45,481 nucleotides of DNA from Janibacter hoylei PVAS-1 (GTDB lineage: Bacteria; Actinomycetota; Actinomycetes; Actinomycetales; Dermatophilaceae), in contig NZ_ALWX01000010.1 in NCBI RefSeq assembly GCF_000297495.1, forward strand, positions 1 through 45,481, written 5' to 3'. Within the stretch, counting starts at the first letter, position 1. Every line of letters starts with the position of its first letter. The position numbers and the translations under genes are program-made. This document shows, in pieces, positions 35,324-44,478 of this stretch. Under the pieces are notes generated by a model. The model did not search any database, was not told the origin of the DNA, and was given only the letters and a program-made list of their open reading frames with translations.

Positions 35324-36679
35324 CAGCCCGCGTCGCGTCGTCCCGCAGCGGCCGGCCAGGTCACCAAGACCACGCTGGCCGAAGGTGAGCCCCGCCGACA
35401 GAGGCTTCACTCCAACGCCCCGATCCTCAATACGCCAGCCGCGCAGGCACTAGTCGACCTGCGAGCCCTCGCCGATGCGGCCATACCGGCCCTACGGGCA
35501 TTCCCACCAGCGGGAGACGGCACCACGGCACGCCGCGTTATCGACGCACTGGGGAACCTTCCCGCGCCTCGACCACAGAGCACCCCGCTGACGCCCCGCC
35601 CAGAGATCACGACCCTGACCAAGTCCATGGCTCTCGCATCGGAGATGGTCACCTCCGCGCGGTACCGAGCCGACTTCACCGCCGAGCACGCCGCCACTGC
35701 TCTCTCCCGCATGACGACCGCCGTCGGTGCGGTCAGCCGCGTCGCGGCAGCCTCGGTCTCCCGTGCCGCTGACAGTCACGTCCGCCACAGGGAGCTGACG
35801 GCCATCGACGCCCTGACGAGGGCCTGCCGCCCCGCGCAGAACACGCCCCAGGGGCCGGTCCCAGGTCTCGTGCCGGCCCCCGGCACGCTCTCGGCCTCGA
35901 TCGCCGACTGGGCCACGGCCACTCAGCGGGCGCTGGAGCCGCGGCAAGCCGACGCGCGCCTGATACACACCGTGCCCGGAGACCTGCAGTACCTCCACGC
36001 CGCGACCACCTTGGTTCTGGGCGCATCCACCCTCAGCGAAGACACACCACGGCTGGAAATCAAGGCCGCAGCCGACTCCCTGGCCGACGCCCAAGAAGCG
36101 TGGACCCAAGCAGCCCAAGCATGGCCACCACAGGTGGGAACCCAGCCAGCGGGACGCTCTGACTACGAGCAACTCGCGGCGACCCAGCGCCTGCACGAGA
36201 GCATCCGCCATCACCTGCGCGCGGGACGCGCCTGGGCGACCCCAGCCGACATCGCCACGCGTCTGGACGCCCCCTCGACGCTCCGAGCCATCGCCGACCT
36301 CAGCCCACAGATCGCCGCCACCGCCCGCAAGTACGCCGAGGTGACACGGTCCCTGGTCGAAGGGGGCCAGATCGCCATTCCGGCCCGAGCGATCACCGAG
36401 CGCGGCGAGCAGGGACTGCACCTCTTCGACGAGGTCAGGCGCGGCGCATGGGTCCCGCTGCCCGAATCGGACCCAATCGCCAAAAGGATCGTCCTGTCCG
36501 CCGACGCGGCCGGTCTCGCGTCCACCGACACGGAGATGCAGCTGCGCCACACCCGCACCGGAGACTTCCGCGATCTCAGCGCCAGCCCACCCCGCGCCGA
36601 GAGCAGACGCCCCACCCGTCGAGCGGACGAGCCACGCCGAGCGGTCCCCGACCAGCCCAGCACCACCCCGCGCATGTAG
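35324..36679 (+). pseudogene. 5'-truncated large helical protein of the acquired region
   Basis: Open frame of about 450 codons with no ATG, GTG or TTG until ATG 35627, so the 5' end appears to be missing. Coding-like sequence begins near 35365 (VTKTTLAEGEPRRQRLHSNA), close to the end of mug. The protein is Ala-rich and helical (RYRADFTAEHAATALSRMTT, IKAAADSLADAQEAWTQAAQ) and ends in a disordered Arg/Pro-rich tail (RRPTRRADEPRRAVPDQ). I do not recognise the family; similar proteins sit in actinobacterial mobile elements. It precedes the thermonuclease and ADP-ribosyltransferase genes, possibly as one transcription unit. Confidence 0.55.
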
Positions 36680-36714
36680 CCAGCGCTGTCGCAGCCCGCT
36701 GCAAGGCTCGACAC

Positions 36715-37308
36715 ATGGGACGCACACCGATCAGTGGCCACTACCGCAACGGGACGTGGGTATCGCCATATAGCCAGAACCGCCGCTCCGCAGCAGGAGG
36801 CGCGGCAGGCGTGCTCGCCGCGGGCCTCGTCGCCGGGCTGTGGTGGCACAACGGCACCCCGCCGCTTTCGCAACTGCGTGACGGGGCCGGCGAGACAACC
36901 CGCGCCACCGTGGTGCGAGTCATCGACGGTGACACGATCATCGCTCGTGACAGCAGCGGCAGCGACCTCGGCCGGGTGCGCGTCCTGGGAATGGATGCCC
37001 CGGAGATGGCGCGCGACGGACAGCCGGCCATGTGCGGTGCCCACGCCGCCAAGGACGAACTCGCCCGGCTGCTGCGAAGCGGCACCATCGACCTGGTCGC
37101 CGACCCCAAACAACCCGATACCGACCGCTACGGTCGCCTCCTGCGGTACGTCGAGGTCGGCACCACCGACGTCAGTGAGTCCCTCATCCGCGGCGGGCAC
37201 GCACCCAACACCAGCCGCGCACGAAGTCACACCCGCTACGAGAAGTACGCGGCCGCCGAAGACGACGCTCAGCATCAACAGCGCGGCCTGTGGGGAACCT
37301 GTCTGTGA
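36715..37308 (+). CDS. Membrane-anchored thermonuclease (SNase-like)
   Basis: 197 residues. One N-terminal membrane segment (AAGGAAGVLAAGLVAGLWW) is followed by an SNase domain: TVVRVIDGDTIIARD (Ca2+-binding Asp and start of the OB fold), LGRVRVLGMDAPEMARDGQP (Arg, Asp of the active site) and DPKQPDTDRYGRLLRYVEV (second active-site Arg). The protein should sit on the outer face of the membrane and cut DNA or RNA. The stop overlaps the next gene's start (GTGA, 37305-37308), so it is co-translated with the ADP-ribosyltransferase-like protein. Confidence 0.88.
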   Translation: MGRTPISGHYRNGTWVSPYSQNRRSAAGGAAGVLAAGLVAGLWWHNGTPPLSQLRDGAGETTRATVVRVIDGDTIIARDSSGSDLGRVRVLGMDAPEMARDGQPAMCGAHAAKDELARLLRSGTIDLVADPKQPDTDRYGRLLRYVEVGTTDVSESLIRGGHAPNTSRARSHTRYEKYAAAEDDAQHQQRGLWGTCL

Positions 37309-38243
37309 GCGCTACTGACGCCCTCCGTGACGCAATCGCCGGAGTGCGCGCGGCAGCGGACGACCCTGCCCTTCGATCGCGGTGGAGACTCGTGCGCACG
37401 CGAGCAGAGCGACGACAGCGCGCGCACGAGCAGTGGGCGCGAGATGTCGCCGGCTGCTACGACCGCGAGCTGGTCCTCGAGGCAGCCCAGCGAGTCGCGG
37501 GCCGCGACCAACCGCGGCGAGCGTGGCACCGGCCCGACGTCGCGGCCGTCCTCGAGGATCTGCGCCAGTTCGGTGGGTACCTCCCAGTCACGCTGGAGAG
37601 TGTGGCCAGCGCGATCTACTCCGACAGCACGCTCACCCTCGACGCAGGCGACCTGACCCTCATGCGCGAGCACGCCGCAGGACTTCCTCCAGAGATCACC
37701 GCAGCCATCGCGAGACGCTCCTACACCGCCAAGCCCGGCGTGCTCGGACCCACCGGATATGAGAACGACGAGGAGATCGTCGACGCCCTCAACGACCCGC
37801 GCAGCCGCCTGCCTCGTCCCGTCACCCTCTACCGCGGGGAGCACCACAGCGGTGCGCATCCCCAGTTCGCGCGCACCGTCACCCAGGCACGTCCCGGAGA
37901 CCTCCTAACGCACCACCGTCGGCCCATCTCCGCCAGCATCGACCCCAGCATCGCCGCCAGCTCCGAATTCGCGCTAGGTGGCCACCTCACCGACGAACGA
38001 GGAGCCACCCCCGGAGGTTGGCTCCTCGCGATCACCACTGACCGCGCCCTCTACGCTGGCGACCGCGCACGACACAGCGGCGGTGACGACGGCCGGGCGA
38101 CCTTCGAGAAAGAAGTCGTGGTCTACGCGCCCCGGCTCCGCGTCACCGGTCTACGAGAAGCGCTCGTGCGCAGCCCCCACGGGGCCCTCAAACGGCTGCT
38201 CGTGCTCGCCTGCACCCCAGACGCCGGCGACTCACCCCGCTAG
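37305..38243 (+). CDS. Predicted ADP-ribosyltransferase (R-S-ExE type)
   Basis: 312 residues. Three motifs match arginine-type ADP-ribosyltransferases: VTLYRGEHH (Arg177, NAD binding), HHRRPISASIDPSIA (SxS, residues 209-211, the STS-like core) and RATFEKEVVVY (ExE, residues 268-270, catalytic Glu). The N-terminal half (residues 1-150) is helical with no recognised domain. No signal peptide is visible. The GTG start overlaps the thermonuclease stop. The gene converges with a small minus-strand gene, overlapping by 12 bp. Toxin, modifier or defence function are all possible; the target is unknown. The assignment is by motif reading only. Confidence 0.6.
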   Translation: MSATDALRDAIAGVRAAADDPALRSRWRLVRTRAERRQRAHEQWARDVAGCYDRELVLEAAQRVAGRDQPRRAWHRPDVAAVLEDLRQFGGYLPVTLESVASAIYSDSTLTLDAGDLTLMREHAAGLPPEITAAIARRSYTAKPGVLGPTGYENDEEIVDALNDPRSRLPRPVTLYRGEHHSGAHPQFARTVTQARPGDLLTHHRRPISASIDPSIAASSEFALGGHLTDERGATPGGWLLAITTDRALYAGDRARHSGGDDGRATFEKEVVVYAPRLRVTGLREALVRSPHGALKRLLVLACTPDAGDSPR

Positions 38244-38579
38244 CCGAGCCGTCGCCAGCAGGCCCACGACGACCTCGGCGATTCGCCGCGAATCACTCAC
38301 GGCGTCGACGTGGACCGTGGGGTCACCGTCCTCGCTGTCATAGAGGCACAGCGCCAAGCGCTGGCCGCACAGGTCATCGTGCAGGTCACCGTCGCTGAAC
38401 GGGTCGCACTCGTGGGTGATCAGCACGTGAGGATCGGTGGCTCCCGGCCGGGTCTGGACGCGAATAGCGCGGCAGTTGCCGCCCGTCCGATCCCACTGGA
38501 CATGCAGCCCAGGGGCGGCGATCGCCGCCATGAGATCCGTGGCCGTGGCCGTGGCCGTGGTCGTGCGCGTGGCGGTCAT
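38232..38579 (-). CDS. Hypothetical protein of the acquired region
   Basis: 115 residues. The N-terminus is Thr/Ala-rich (MTATRTTTATATATDLMAAI), followed by a folded-looking part with WDRTGGNCRAIRVQTRPGAT, HECDPFSDGDLHDDLCGQRL and CLYDSEDGDPTVHVDAVSDS. I do not recognise it. It lies downstream of the small HTH gene on the same strand, after a TATAC-type operator, and converges with the ADP-ribosyltransferase gene. An immunity or antitoxin role is conceivable from position, but nothing in the sequence shows it. Confidence 0.6.
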   Translation of the reverse strand: MTATRTTTATATATDLMAAIAAPGLHVQWDRTGGNCRAIRVQTRPGATDPHVLITHECDPFSDGDLHDDLCGQRLALCLYDSEDGDPTVHVDAVSDSRRIAEVVVGLLATARLAG

Positions 38580-38622
38580 CTGCTCCCCCGTGAGGTCGAG
38601 TACTGGGTGACTTCACCTCACT

Positions 38623-38658
38623 GTATACGTGTAGACATTCACTTGTCTACCCATATAC
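38623..38658. promoter_or_regulatory. TATAC-type operator, site 1
   Basis: The inner palindrome GTAGACA (38631-38637) and TGTCTAC is flanked by GTATAC on the left and ATATAC on the right, between the HTH gene and the downstream hypothetical gene. It shares the TATAC boxes with the sites upstream of the HTH gene. Confidence 0.55.
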
Positions 38659-38676
38659 ATCTGGCGCGGTTGACGT

Positions 38677-38973
38677 CTACTTTCCGCGGGCCTTGCGGAC
38701 TGTCATGCGGCTGACTCCAGCCCGCTCCGCAATGGAGACCTCGGTGTCCGACGCCGCGATCATCGCGCCGGTCAGCTCGGCTCGCACTGAATCCAGTGCC
38801 TCCAGGGCGGCCGCATGGCGCCGCGCGATCGCGTCGAAGGTGTCCGTTGCCGGCTCCTCGCTCCGCACGGCGTTCGCAGCAGTCCGCGCCAGCTCCTGGA
38901 GCCGCGCGTCGTCGGGATAGCGCCGGGCCACCAAGGCGGCGATCTCGGCCTCTGTCAGTGGCGTGGTGGCCAA
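38677..38973 (-). CDS. Small HTH DNA-binding protein
   Basis: 98 residues. The C-terminus (TEVSIAERAGVSRMTVRKARGK) is a helix-turn-helix of the kind used by small element-borne regulators; the N-terminal two thirds are helical (ALVARRYPDDARLQELARTA). The TTG start at 38973 is supported by GGGAGG six bases upstream. It lies between TATAC-type palindromes on both sides (38623-38658 and 38997-39094), so it probably autoregulates. It may also control the hypothetical gene downstream. Confidence 0.7.
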   Translation of the reverse strand: MATTPLTEAEIAALVARRYPDDARLQELARTAANAVRSEEPATDTFDAIARRHAAALEALDSVRAELTGAMIAASDTEVSIAERAGVSRMTVRKARGK

Positions 38974-38996
38974 TGGCCACCTCCCTTCCTCGGAGC

Positions 38997-39094
38997 GTGT
39001 ATAGCACTATACAAGTCCGCCAAGGCGTGCCTCGCATCTTCGGCCGCACGGTGTGTGTATACCGCTTTACATTCAGTGTATACCCCTATACACT
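38997..39094. promoter_or_regulatory. TATAC-type operators upstream of the HTH gene
   Basis: Two near-perfect palindromes are visible. TGTATAG-CA-CTATACA spans 38998-39013. AGTGTATA-CCCC-TATACACT (8-bp arms) spans 39075-39094. Another GTGTATAC begins at 39055. All lie in the region upstream of the HTH regulator start at 38973. The segment is strikingly AT-rich for this window. Confidence 0.6.
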
Positions 39095-39205
39095 TTGAAG
39101 TGTCAACCACACCCCATCAACGAGGCAGTCCTGCCGATGGCCCTTAGCCCGGGAGGTCAGGGTGCTCCTGTGGCCATGCCGAGCACCCTGACCGGAGGCG
39201 CGTCC

Positions 39206-39418
39206 TTAGCTCTTCGCCTGTCCCATCTCCCGAGAAGCGGCGTCCCGCTTCTTTGCGAAGTGGTGAGTGAGCACCGTCGTGAGGAGCACTTGGTCCACGT
39301 CCTGTGAAAAGGCCCAGGTGGCGATGTCGCGCGTCATGTCGGGCACGACGTAGTGAACGACGGCGACCGCGATGAGAGCCCATGCCGCGTGCAGTGCGGG
39401 TGTTGAAGAACAAGGAAG
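39206..39418 (-). pseudogene. Small membrane ORF remnant
   Basis: The last 60 or so codons of a minus-strand frame look coding (PALHAAWALIAVAVVHYVVP, then DMTRDIATWAFSQDVDQV and LLTTVLTHHFAKKRDAASRE, stop at 39206). No start codon with a ribosome site precedes them and upstream codons look random, so this may be a truncated cation-transport or other small membrane protein. The rest of 38974-39681 holds only the operators above and no other gene I can support. Confidence 0.35.
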
Positions 39419-39681
39419 AGTCCCTTCCGCGTGACGGTGAGGGGCTGCGCCGAGCGCGTCCCTCACTCGGCGGTGGTCGAGCGGCGCGGATGGTGCCGAG
39501 ATGGGTGATCCCGCCAATGGCTGACGGGGCCCCACTCTCCACGCCGCTGTGACCGGACAGCGGTGGTCGGCAGCCTGCCAGGAACTCCTTGACCTAGAAG
39601 GTGCCTGAGTAACCGAGCGCTCTTCGCGGTGTGTGCGGTGACGATAGGCAACGCGACTGGCTCCCAGGATGCCTTTGCGCC

Positions 39682-40800
39682 TCAGCGCCCGAGCGACAGG
39701 GAGATTGTGAAGCACGAACCCTTCCCCGGACCGGGGCTGGATGCGGTGAGTCCTCCGTGATGCGCGTCGATGATGGCCTTGCTGATGGTCAGGCCGATGC
39801 CAGATCCTCGTTGGTCGTTGGTGCGGGCCGAGTCCCCGCGGTAGAAGCGTTCGAATGCGTGCTGTACCTGCTCGGGGGTCATGCCGTCGCCGGTGTCGGT
39901 GACGGTGATGATGGCCTCACCGTCTTCACGGGTGGCCGTCAGGGTGACTGTTCCGCCTGCAGGGGTGTGCCGGTGTGCGTTGGTGAGGAGGTTGGTCATG
40001 ACTTGGGCGAATCGGACGGGATCGACCAGGGTCTCGAGTCCTGTCGCCTGGTCAACGTCCAGGACCAGGTTGATGCCCTTCTCCGAGTAGCTGTCACGCA
40101 TGTCCCCGTAGGCCGCCCACAACAAGTCGGCCACCTTGTGTCGCTGGATGTCGAGGACGAGGTGTCCTTCTTCGGCCGTGGAGACCTCGTTGATGTCCTC
40201 GGCCAGTCGCGCCAGCCGTTCCGTCTGGGCGGTCAACGCGAGACGAGAGTCATCACCCAGGGTCACCACGCCGTCGTGCAGTCCCTCGTGGTAGGCGCTC
40301 AAGGTCGCGATCGGCGTGCGAAGTTCGTGGGCGAGGTCGGAAAGCATCCGCCGTCGGGTGTCCTCGACTCCTTCCAAGCGGGCCGCCATCACGTTGAATG
40401 CTCCGGCGAGGGTCTCGAGCTCAGTCCCCGCACCGACATGAGGCACGCGGGTGGAGTAATGGCCACGGCTCAGTTCGCGCGCGGCATAGGTCATCTGCGC
40501 CAGCGGTTGGCGCAGCCGTCGGGCGAGGAACCAGGCCACCGCAGTCGCCCCAGTCAGAGAGATGAGCAGGCTCACGCCCAGGGCGATGAGCGAAGCGTCC
40601 CGAAAGGCCATCTCGATGTGGACCAGCTCGGGCGTGTTCTCCTGGTGCCCCGCTTGGAGGAGGTGGTCGTGGAAGATCGGGGGGCCGATAACGGCGGCGA
40701 CGAGCCCGGCTGTCAGTGCTCCCGCAAGGAGTACCAGGATCTGGCCCGCCACTAATCGAGGCGCCAGACCCTTGGAGAGCTTGTTGACGCGCTTGTTCAT
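39682..40800 (-). CDS. Two-component sensor histidine kinase
   Basis: 372 residues. Two membrane helices (LVAGQILVLLAGALTAGLVA and ASLIALGVSLLISLTGATAV) border a short sensor loop (HDHLLQAGHQENTPELVHIE). HAMP follows (RRLRQPLAQMTYAARELSRG), then the H-box SDLAHELRTPIATLSAYHEG, N-box MTNLLTNAHRHTPAGG, G-box TDTGDGMTPEQV and F-box FERFYRG. The stimulus is probably extracytoplasmic; neighbours suggest copper. ATG 40800 overlaps the response regulator stop (ATGA). Confidence 0.92.
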   Translation of the reverse strand: MNKRVNKLSKGLAPRLVAGQILVLLAGALTAGLVAAVIGPPIFHDHLLQAGHQENTPELVHIEMAFRDASLIALGVSLLISLTGATAVAWFLARRLRQPLAQMTYAARELSRGHYSTRVPHVGAGTELETLAGAFNVMAARLEGVEDTRRRMLSDLAHELRTPIATLSAYHEGLHDGVVTLGDDSRLALTAQTERLARLAEDINEVSTAEEGHLVLDIQRHKVADLLWAAYGDMRDSYSEKGINLVLDVDQATGLETLVDPVRFAQVMTNLLTNAHRHTPAGGTVTLTATREDGEAIITVTDTGDGMTPEQVQHAFERFYRGDSARTNDQRGSGIGLTISKAIIDAHHGGLTASSPGPGKGSCFTISLSLGR

Positions 40801-41519
40801 CCAGGCCCCATCCGGTAACCGATGCCGCGCACCGTGGTGATGTAGCGAGCGAGATCGGGGTTGTCTCCGAGCTTGCGTCGCAGGTGAGCGATGTGGACGT
40901 CGACCAGGTGCTCGTCCCCGACCCAGCCGCCACCCCAGACCTCCTCGATGAGCTGCGTGCGGGAGAAGGCCATCGAGGGCCGTTGGGCCAAGGTCATCAG
41001 CAGATCCCGTTCGGTCGGTGTCAGCGGAACTGGTTCTCCCTTCAGGTGGACCTGCTGCCCGATTGGGTCGACCTGAAGGTCGCCGAATACCCATGGGGTT
41101 GCCGCAGCGCTGGAGTTGCCGGCGTTCCCGCCCCGTGGGCGACGCAGGACCGTCTGCACGCGTGCCACCAGCTCGCGCACGCTAAAGGGTTTGGTGACGT
41201 AGTCATCGGCGCCCACGGAGAGGCCGATCAGGGTGTCCACCTCGTCCGATCGGGCGGTCACGACGATGACGTAGCAGTCGCTGAAGGTGCGGATCTGGCG
41301 GCAGACCTCGATGCCGTCCAGACCGGGCAGTCCCAGGTCGAGGATCACCACGTCTGGGGACTGCTCTCGTACTGCTTCGACTCCGGCGACGCCGTTGTGC
41401 TCGACTGTGGTCTGGTACCCGCTGCGGGCGAGATAGGCGGCGATCATCTCTGCCAGCGTCTTCTCGTCCTCGATGATGAGCACCTTCGCCAACGGCTCGA
41501 CAGGGGTTCGTGTGCTCAC
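40797..41519 (-). CDS. Two-component response regulator (OmpR family)
   Basis: 240 residues. The receiver is complete: KVLIIEDEKTLAEMIAAYLA, VVILDLGLPGLDG (phospho-acceptor Asp), VVTARSD and YVTKPFSV (Lys). The winged-helix domain ends with VDVHIAHLRRKLGDNPDLAR and YITTVRGIGYRMG. GTG 41519 was chosen (STRTPVEPLAKVLII); GTG 41534 is also in frame and the SD is unclear for both. It is coupled to the sensor kinase and divergent from the copper genes that begin at 41676. Confidence 0.92.
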   Translation of the reverse strand: MSTRTPVEPLAKVLIIEDEKTLAEMIAAYLARSGYQTTVEHNGVAGVEAVREQSPDVVILDLGLPGLDGIEVCRQIRTFSDCYVIVVTARSDEVDTLIGLSVGADDYVTKPFSVRELVARVQTVLRRPRGGNAGNSSAAATPWVFGDLQVDPIGQQVHLKGEPVPLTPTERDLLMTLAQRPSMAFSRTQLIEEVWGGGWVGDEHLVDVHIAHLRRKLGDNPDLARYITTVRGIGYRMGPG

Positions 41520-41675
41520 GACAGACAGTCTCACCCGAGGGCCGCACCACGGCCGACGTCAGCGGCGAATCGACGAGGATCTTCGTCAAACCTCAACGCG
41601 GCGACCACCAACCCATGACCTTCCCGCCGGAGCCTGTCTGCATGCCGGGAGGTCGGCTTCAAGAAGGAGTCTCCG

Positions 41676-41909
41676 ATGATGTGGAATCACGGCTGCGACA
41701 TGATGTGGCTGGGCATGGCCGCAGGCGTCCTCGCCTTCTGGGTGATCGTCGTGCTCGCCGTGCGCGCACTGTTCCCCGGCCAGAGAAGCACCGCCACAGG
41801 CCCTACCCGGACCGACGCGCTGACGCTTCTCGACGAAGGACTGGCCCGCGGTGACCTGAGCGTCGATGAGTACGAAAAGCGACGTCACCTGATCATTCAT
41901 GGGCGCTGA
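41676..41909 (+). CDS. SHOCT-domain small membrane protein
   Basis: 77 residues. The N-terminus holds a single membrane helix (MAAGVLAFWVIVVLAVRALF) preceded by Met/Trp/Cys/His-rich MMWNHGCDMMW. The C-terminus is a SHOCT motif (LLDEGLARGDLSVDEYEKRR), a short domain found in many membrane proteins and thought to mediate oligomerisation. The ATG follows a good AAGGAG site, and the spacing AAGGAGTCTCCGATG is nearly the same as before the DUF305 gene. It leads the copper cassette. Confidence 0.85.
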   Translation: MMWNHGCDMMWLGMAAGVLAFWVIVVLAVRALFPGQRSTATGPTRTDALTLLDEGLARGDLSVDEYEKRRHLIIHGR

Positions 41910-41942
41910 CGCGCGTCGGTACACCGACCCCTGGAGGGAACT

Positions 41943-43438
41943 ATGGGCTCTATCACTCGCCGTGGCCTGCTGATCGGTGGCCTCGGTACCGCTGGCGCAG
42001 CGGGCTTGGGAACGTATGCCGCCACCAAAGGATCGGGTGCCAGCGCGCCGAAGGGGGCCTTCGGCGCTCCGACGCCGGTCTCACCTGACCCGGGCCAGAC
42101 GGTGGTGACCAAGTCCTTGACCGCCAAGCCGATCACCCTCGATCTAGCGGGCCGCACCGTCTCGACCTGGGGATACGGCGACGCCGTGCCTGGTCCACTT
42201 CTGCGGGCCACCGCCGGCGACTTCCTGCGCGTCACCCTCGACAACCAACTTCCGGACGAGACCACCATCCACTGGCACGGTATTCGTCTGCGCAACCCGG
42301 CCGACGGCGTCCCCGGCATGACGCAGGACCCGGTGAAGCCGGAGACCTCCTACGTCTACGAATTCACAGCGCCCGACCCGGGCACGTACTTCTTCCACCC
42401 CCACGTCGGCGTCCAGCTCGACCGGGGACTGTACGCCCCGTTGATCATCGACGACCCGAACGAGCCAGGCGACTACGACACCGAGTGGGTCCTTGTCCTC
42501 GATGACTGGATCGACGGAACAGGCACCACGCCCGAGCAGGTCCTGGAGAAGCTCTTGGCCAACGACTCCGGATCCGGAGGCATGGGTGGCATGGACCACG
42601 GCGAGATGGATGGCATGAACCAAGGCGCCATGGACGAGGCCGAGCCGTGGGGCGACGCCGGAGACGTGACCTACCCGCACTTCCTGATCAACGGACGGCC
42701 GCCAGCGGACCCCGAGACGCTCAGAGCCAAGGCCGGGCAGAAGATTCGCCTGCGAATCATCAACGCCGCCTCCGACACCATCTTCACCGTTGCTCTCGGG
42801 GGGCACCGGATGACGATCACGCACAGCGATGGGTTCCCGGTCGAGCCGACCGAGACGGACGCGTTCTACATCGGGATGGGCGAACGTTATGACGCGATTG
42901 TCACCCTCGGCGACGGGGCCTTCCCCTTGGTGGCCAAGCCGGTCGGCAAGGCCAGCGGCGGTCAGGCCATGGCCCTGGTCCGCACCGGAAGCGGCGCCGC
43001 ACCCGGCGGGGACGCCAACCCACGAGAACTCACTCGAGAAGTCCTCGTCGGCTCCGACCTGAGACCCGCCAGGCAGCCAAACTGCCCAGCAGGAGACCCG
43101 ATGCAACCGCGCGGCTCACTCTCACCGGATCGATGCAGCCCTACGCATGGGGGATGAACGGAGCTCCGTTCGGCAAGAACGAGCCCCTGACCGTCCGGGC
43201 CGGGCAACGACTGCGGATCAACGCCACCAACATGACGATGATGACTCACCCGGTGCACGTGCACGGCCACACCTTTGCCCTGCCCTCCGGGCTCAGGAAG
43301 GACACTGTCCTCATGGCCCCCATGCAGTCTTTCGCCATCGACCTCGACGCCGACAACGAGGGCGACTGGATGATCCACTGCCACAACATCTACCACGCAG
43401 AGGGCGGCATGATGATCGCGTTGGAGTACATCGCATGA
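41943..43438 (+). pseudogene. Multicopper oxidase, one-base frameshift near 43060
   Basis: The first frame (41943-43157) has a Tat-type signal (RRGLLIGGLGTAGAAG) and copper sites HWHGIRL and FFHPHVG, plus a Met-rich loop (GGMGGMDHGEMDGMNQGAMD). The second frame, ending at 43438, has HPVHVHGHTF and HCHNIYHAEGGM. Together they give all four copper-binding motifs. The frames join if one base is added at about 43060, giving SDLETRQAAKLPSRRPD. Such enzymes oxidise Cu(I) in the periplasmic space. Real decay and a single sequence error are both possible. It overlaps the next gene by ATGA. Confidence 0.85.
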
Positions 43439-44320
43439 GGCCCCGTCGACGACGTGTCGCCCGAGGTATCGCTGTGGTGGCTGCGGTGGCGCTGCTGGCC
43501 GCGTGCTCTTCGACATCCGAGACCGGGACACCGCAGTCCACTGGCGGTGAGTCGTCCAGCCCAGCGGGAAGCGACGCGAGCCAACAGCCCGCACCCTTGA
43601 TCCACGTTCATGGGATCGCTCGACATCCACGAACCGGCGACGTGCTGGTGGCGACCCATCAAGGTTTGTTCCAGCAGGTCGACGGCAAGCTCGTCCGCAA
43701 CGGTCCTGCCATCGACCTGATGGGCTTCACCATCGGCGACGACGGCACTCTGTATGCCTCCGGCCACCCGGCACCGACCTCCCCCAGCCAGTAGGTCTCA
43801 TCACGTCACAGGACACGGGCCGCACCTGGCAGGTCGCCTCACGCGGCGGGCGCTCGGACTTCCACGCTCTGACCGCCGGCCCAAACGGCGTCATCGGGTT
43901 CGACGGAACGCTTCGACACACCAGCGACAAAAGACCTGGGATACGCGGGACATTCCCTCACCGCCACGGGTGCTGGCCGCTTCCCCCACGTCCGGGACGG
44001 TCCTGGCCACCACAAGCGCTGGCCTGCTCATGAGCCAGGACGAGGGCACCACCTGGACCTCCCTCGCCCCACCAGAGGTCGCCGTCCTCGCCGCCTGGGC
44101 CGACGAAGAGACCATCGTCACCTCTTCAGCCGCGGGCAGACTGGCAACCAGCAGCGACGCCGGCCAGACCTGGACCCTCCACCCCAAGAGCATCGGGCCG
44201 GCCGAAGCGCTGTGGGCGGGCCGCACTAGTGACGGACAACTGGAGATCATCGCGTCCGTCAACGGGCGCGTGATCAGCACCACGGATGCAGGAAGGACCA
44301 CCCAGACATTGGTCCAGTGA
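43435..44320 (+). pseudogene. F510_1955-like exported protein, two frameshifts
   Basis: Frame A starts at ATG 43435 with a lipoprotein-like signal (VVAAVALLAACSS) and runs IHVHGIARHPRTGDVLVATH then GLFQQVDGKL. At about 43780 a missing base moves to frame B (LPQPVGLITSQDTGRTWQVA, HALTAGPNGVIGFDGTLRHT). At about 43930, in AAAA, another moves to frame C (KTWDTRDIPSPPRVLAASPT, GLLMSQDEGTTWTSLAPPEV). The repeats with S-x-D-x-G-x-T-W resemble Asp-box beta-propellers. The family is often named F510_1955 glycosylhydrolase, and its place beside copper genes is common. The C-terminus is RVISTTDAGRTTQTLVQ. Confidence 0.7.
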
Positions 44321-44478
44321 GTCGTCGTGCCTGTGCGACCAGGTCTCGGACTCCGCGGCGCCGATCCTCCACCGGCAGCGCGGTGGCCTTCATCCAACCT
44401 CAATACGATCGGGATCGAATCACCATTCCGCGACGTGAGGGTTGGTCCTGCCTCGAACATTCTGCGAAGGAGTCCCCG

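Noticed and set aside
35627..36679. Intact gene starting at ATG 35627
   Set aside because: Coding-like sequence clearly extends about 85 codons upstream in the same frame, and no ribosome site precedes this ATG.
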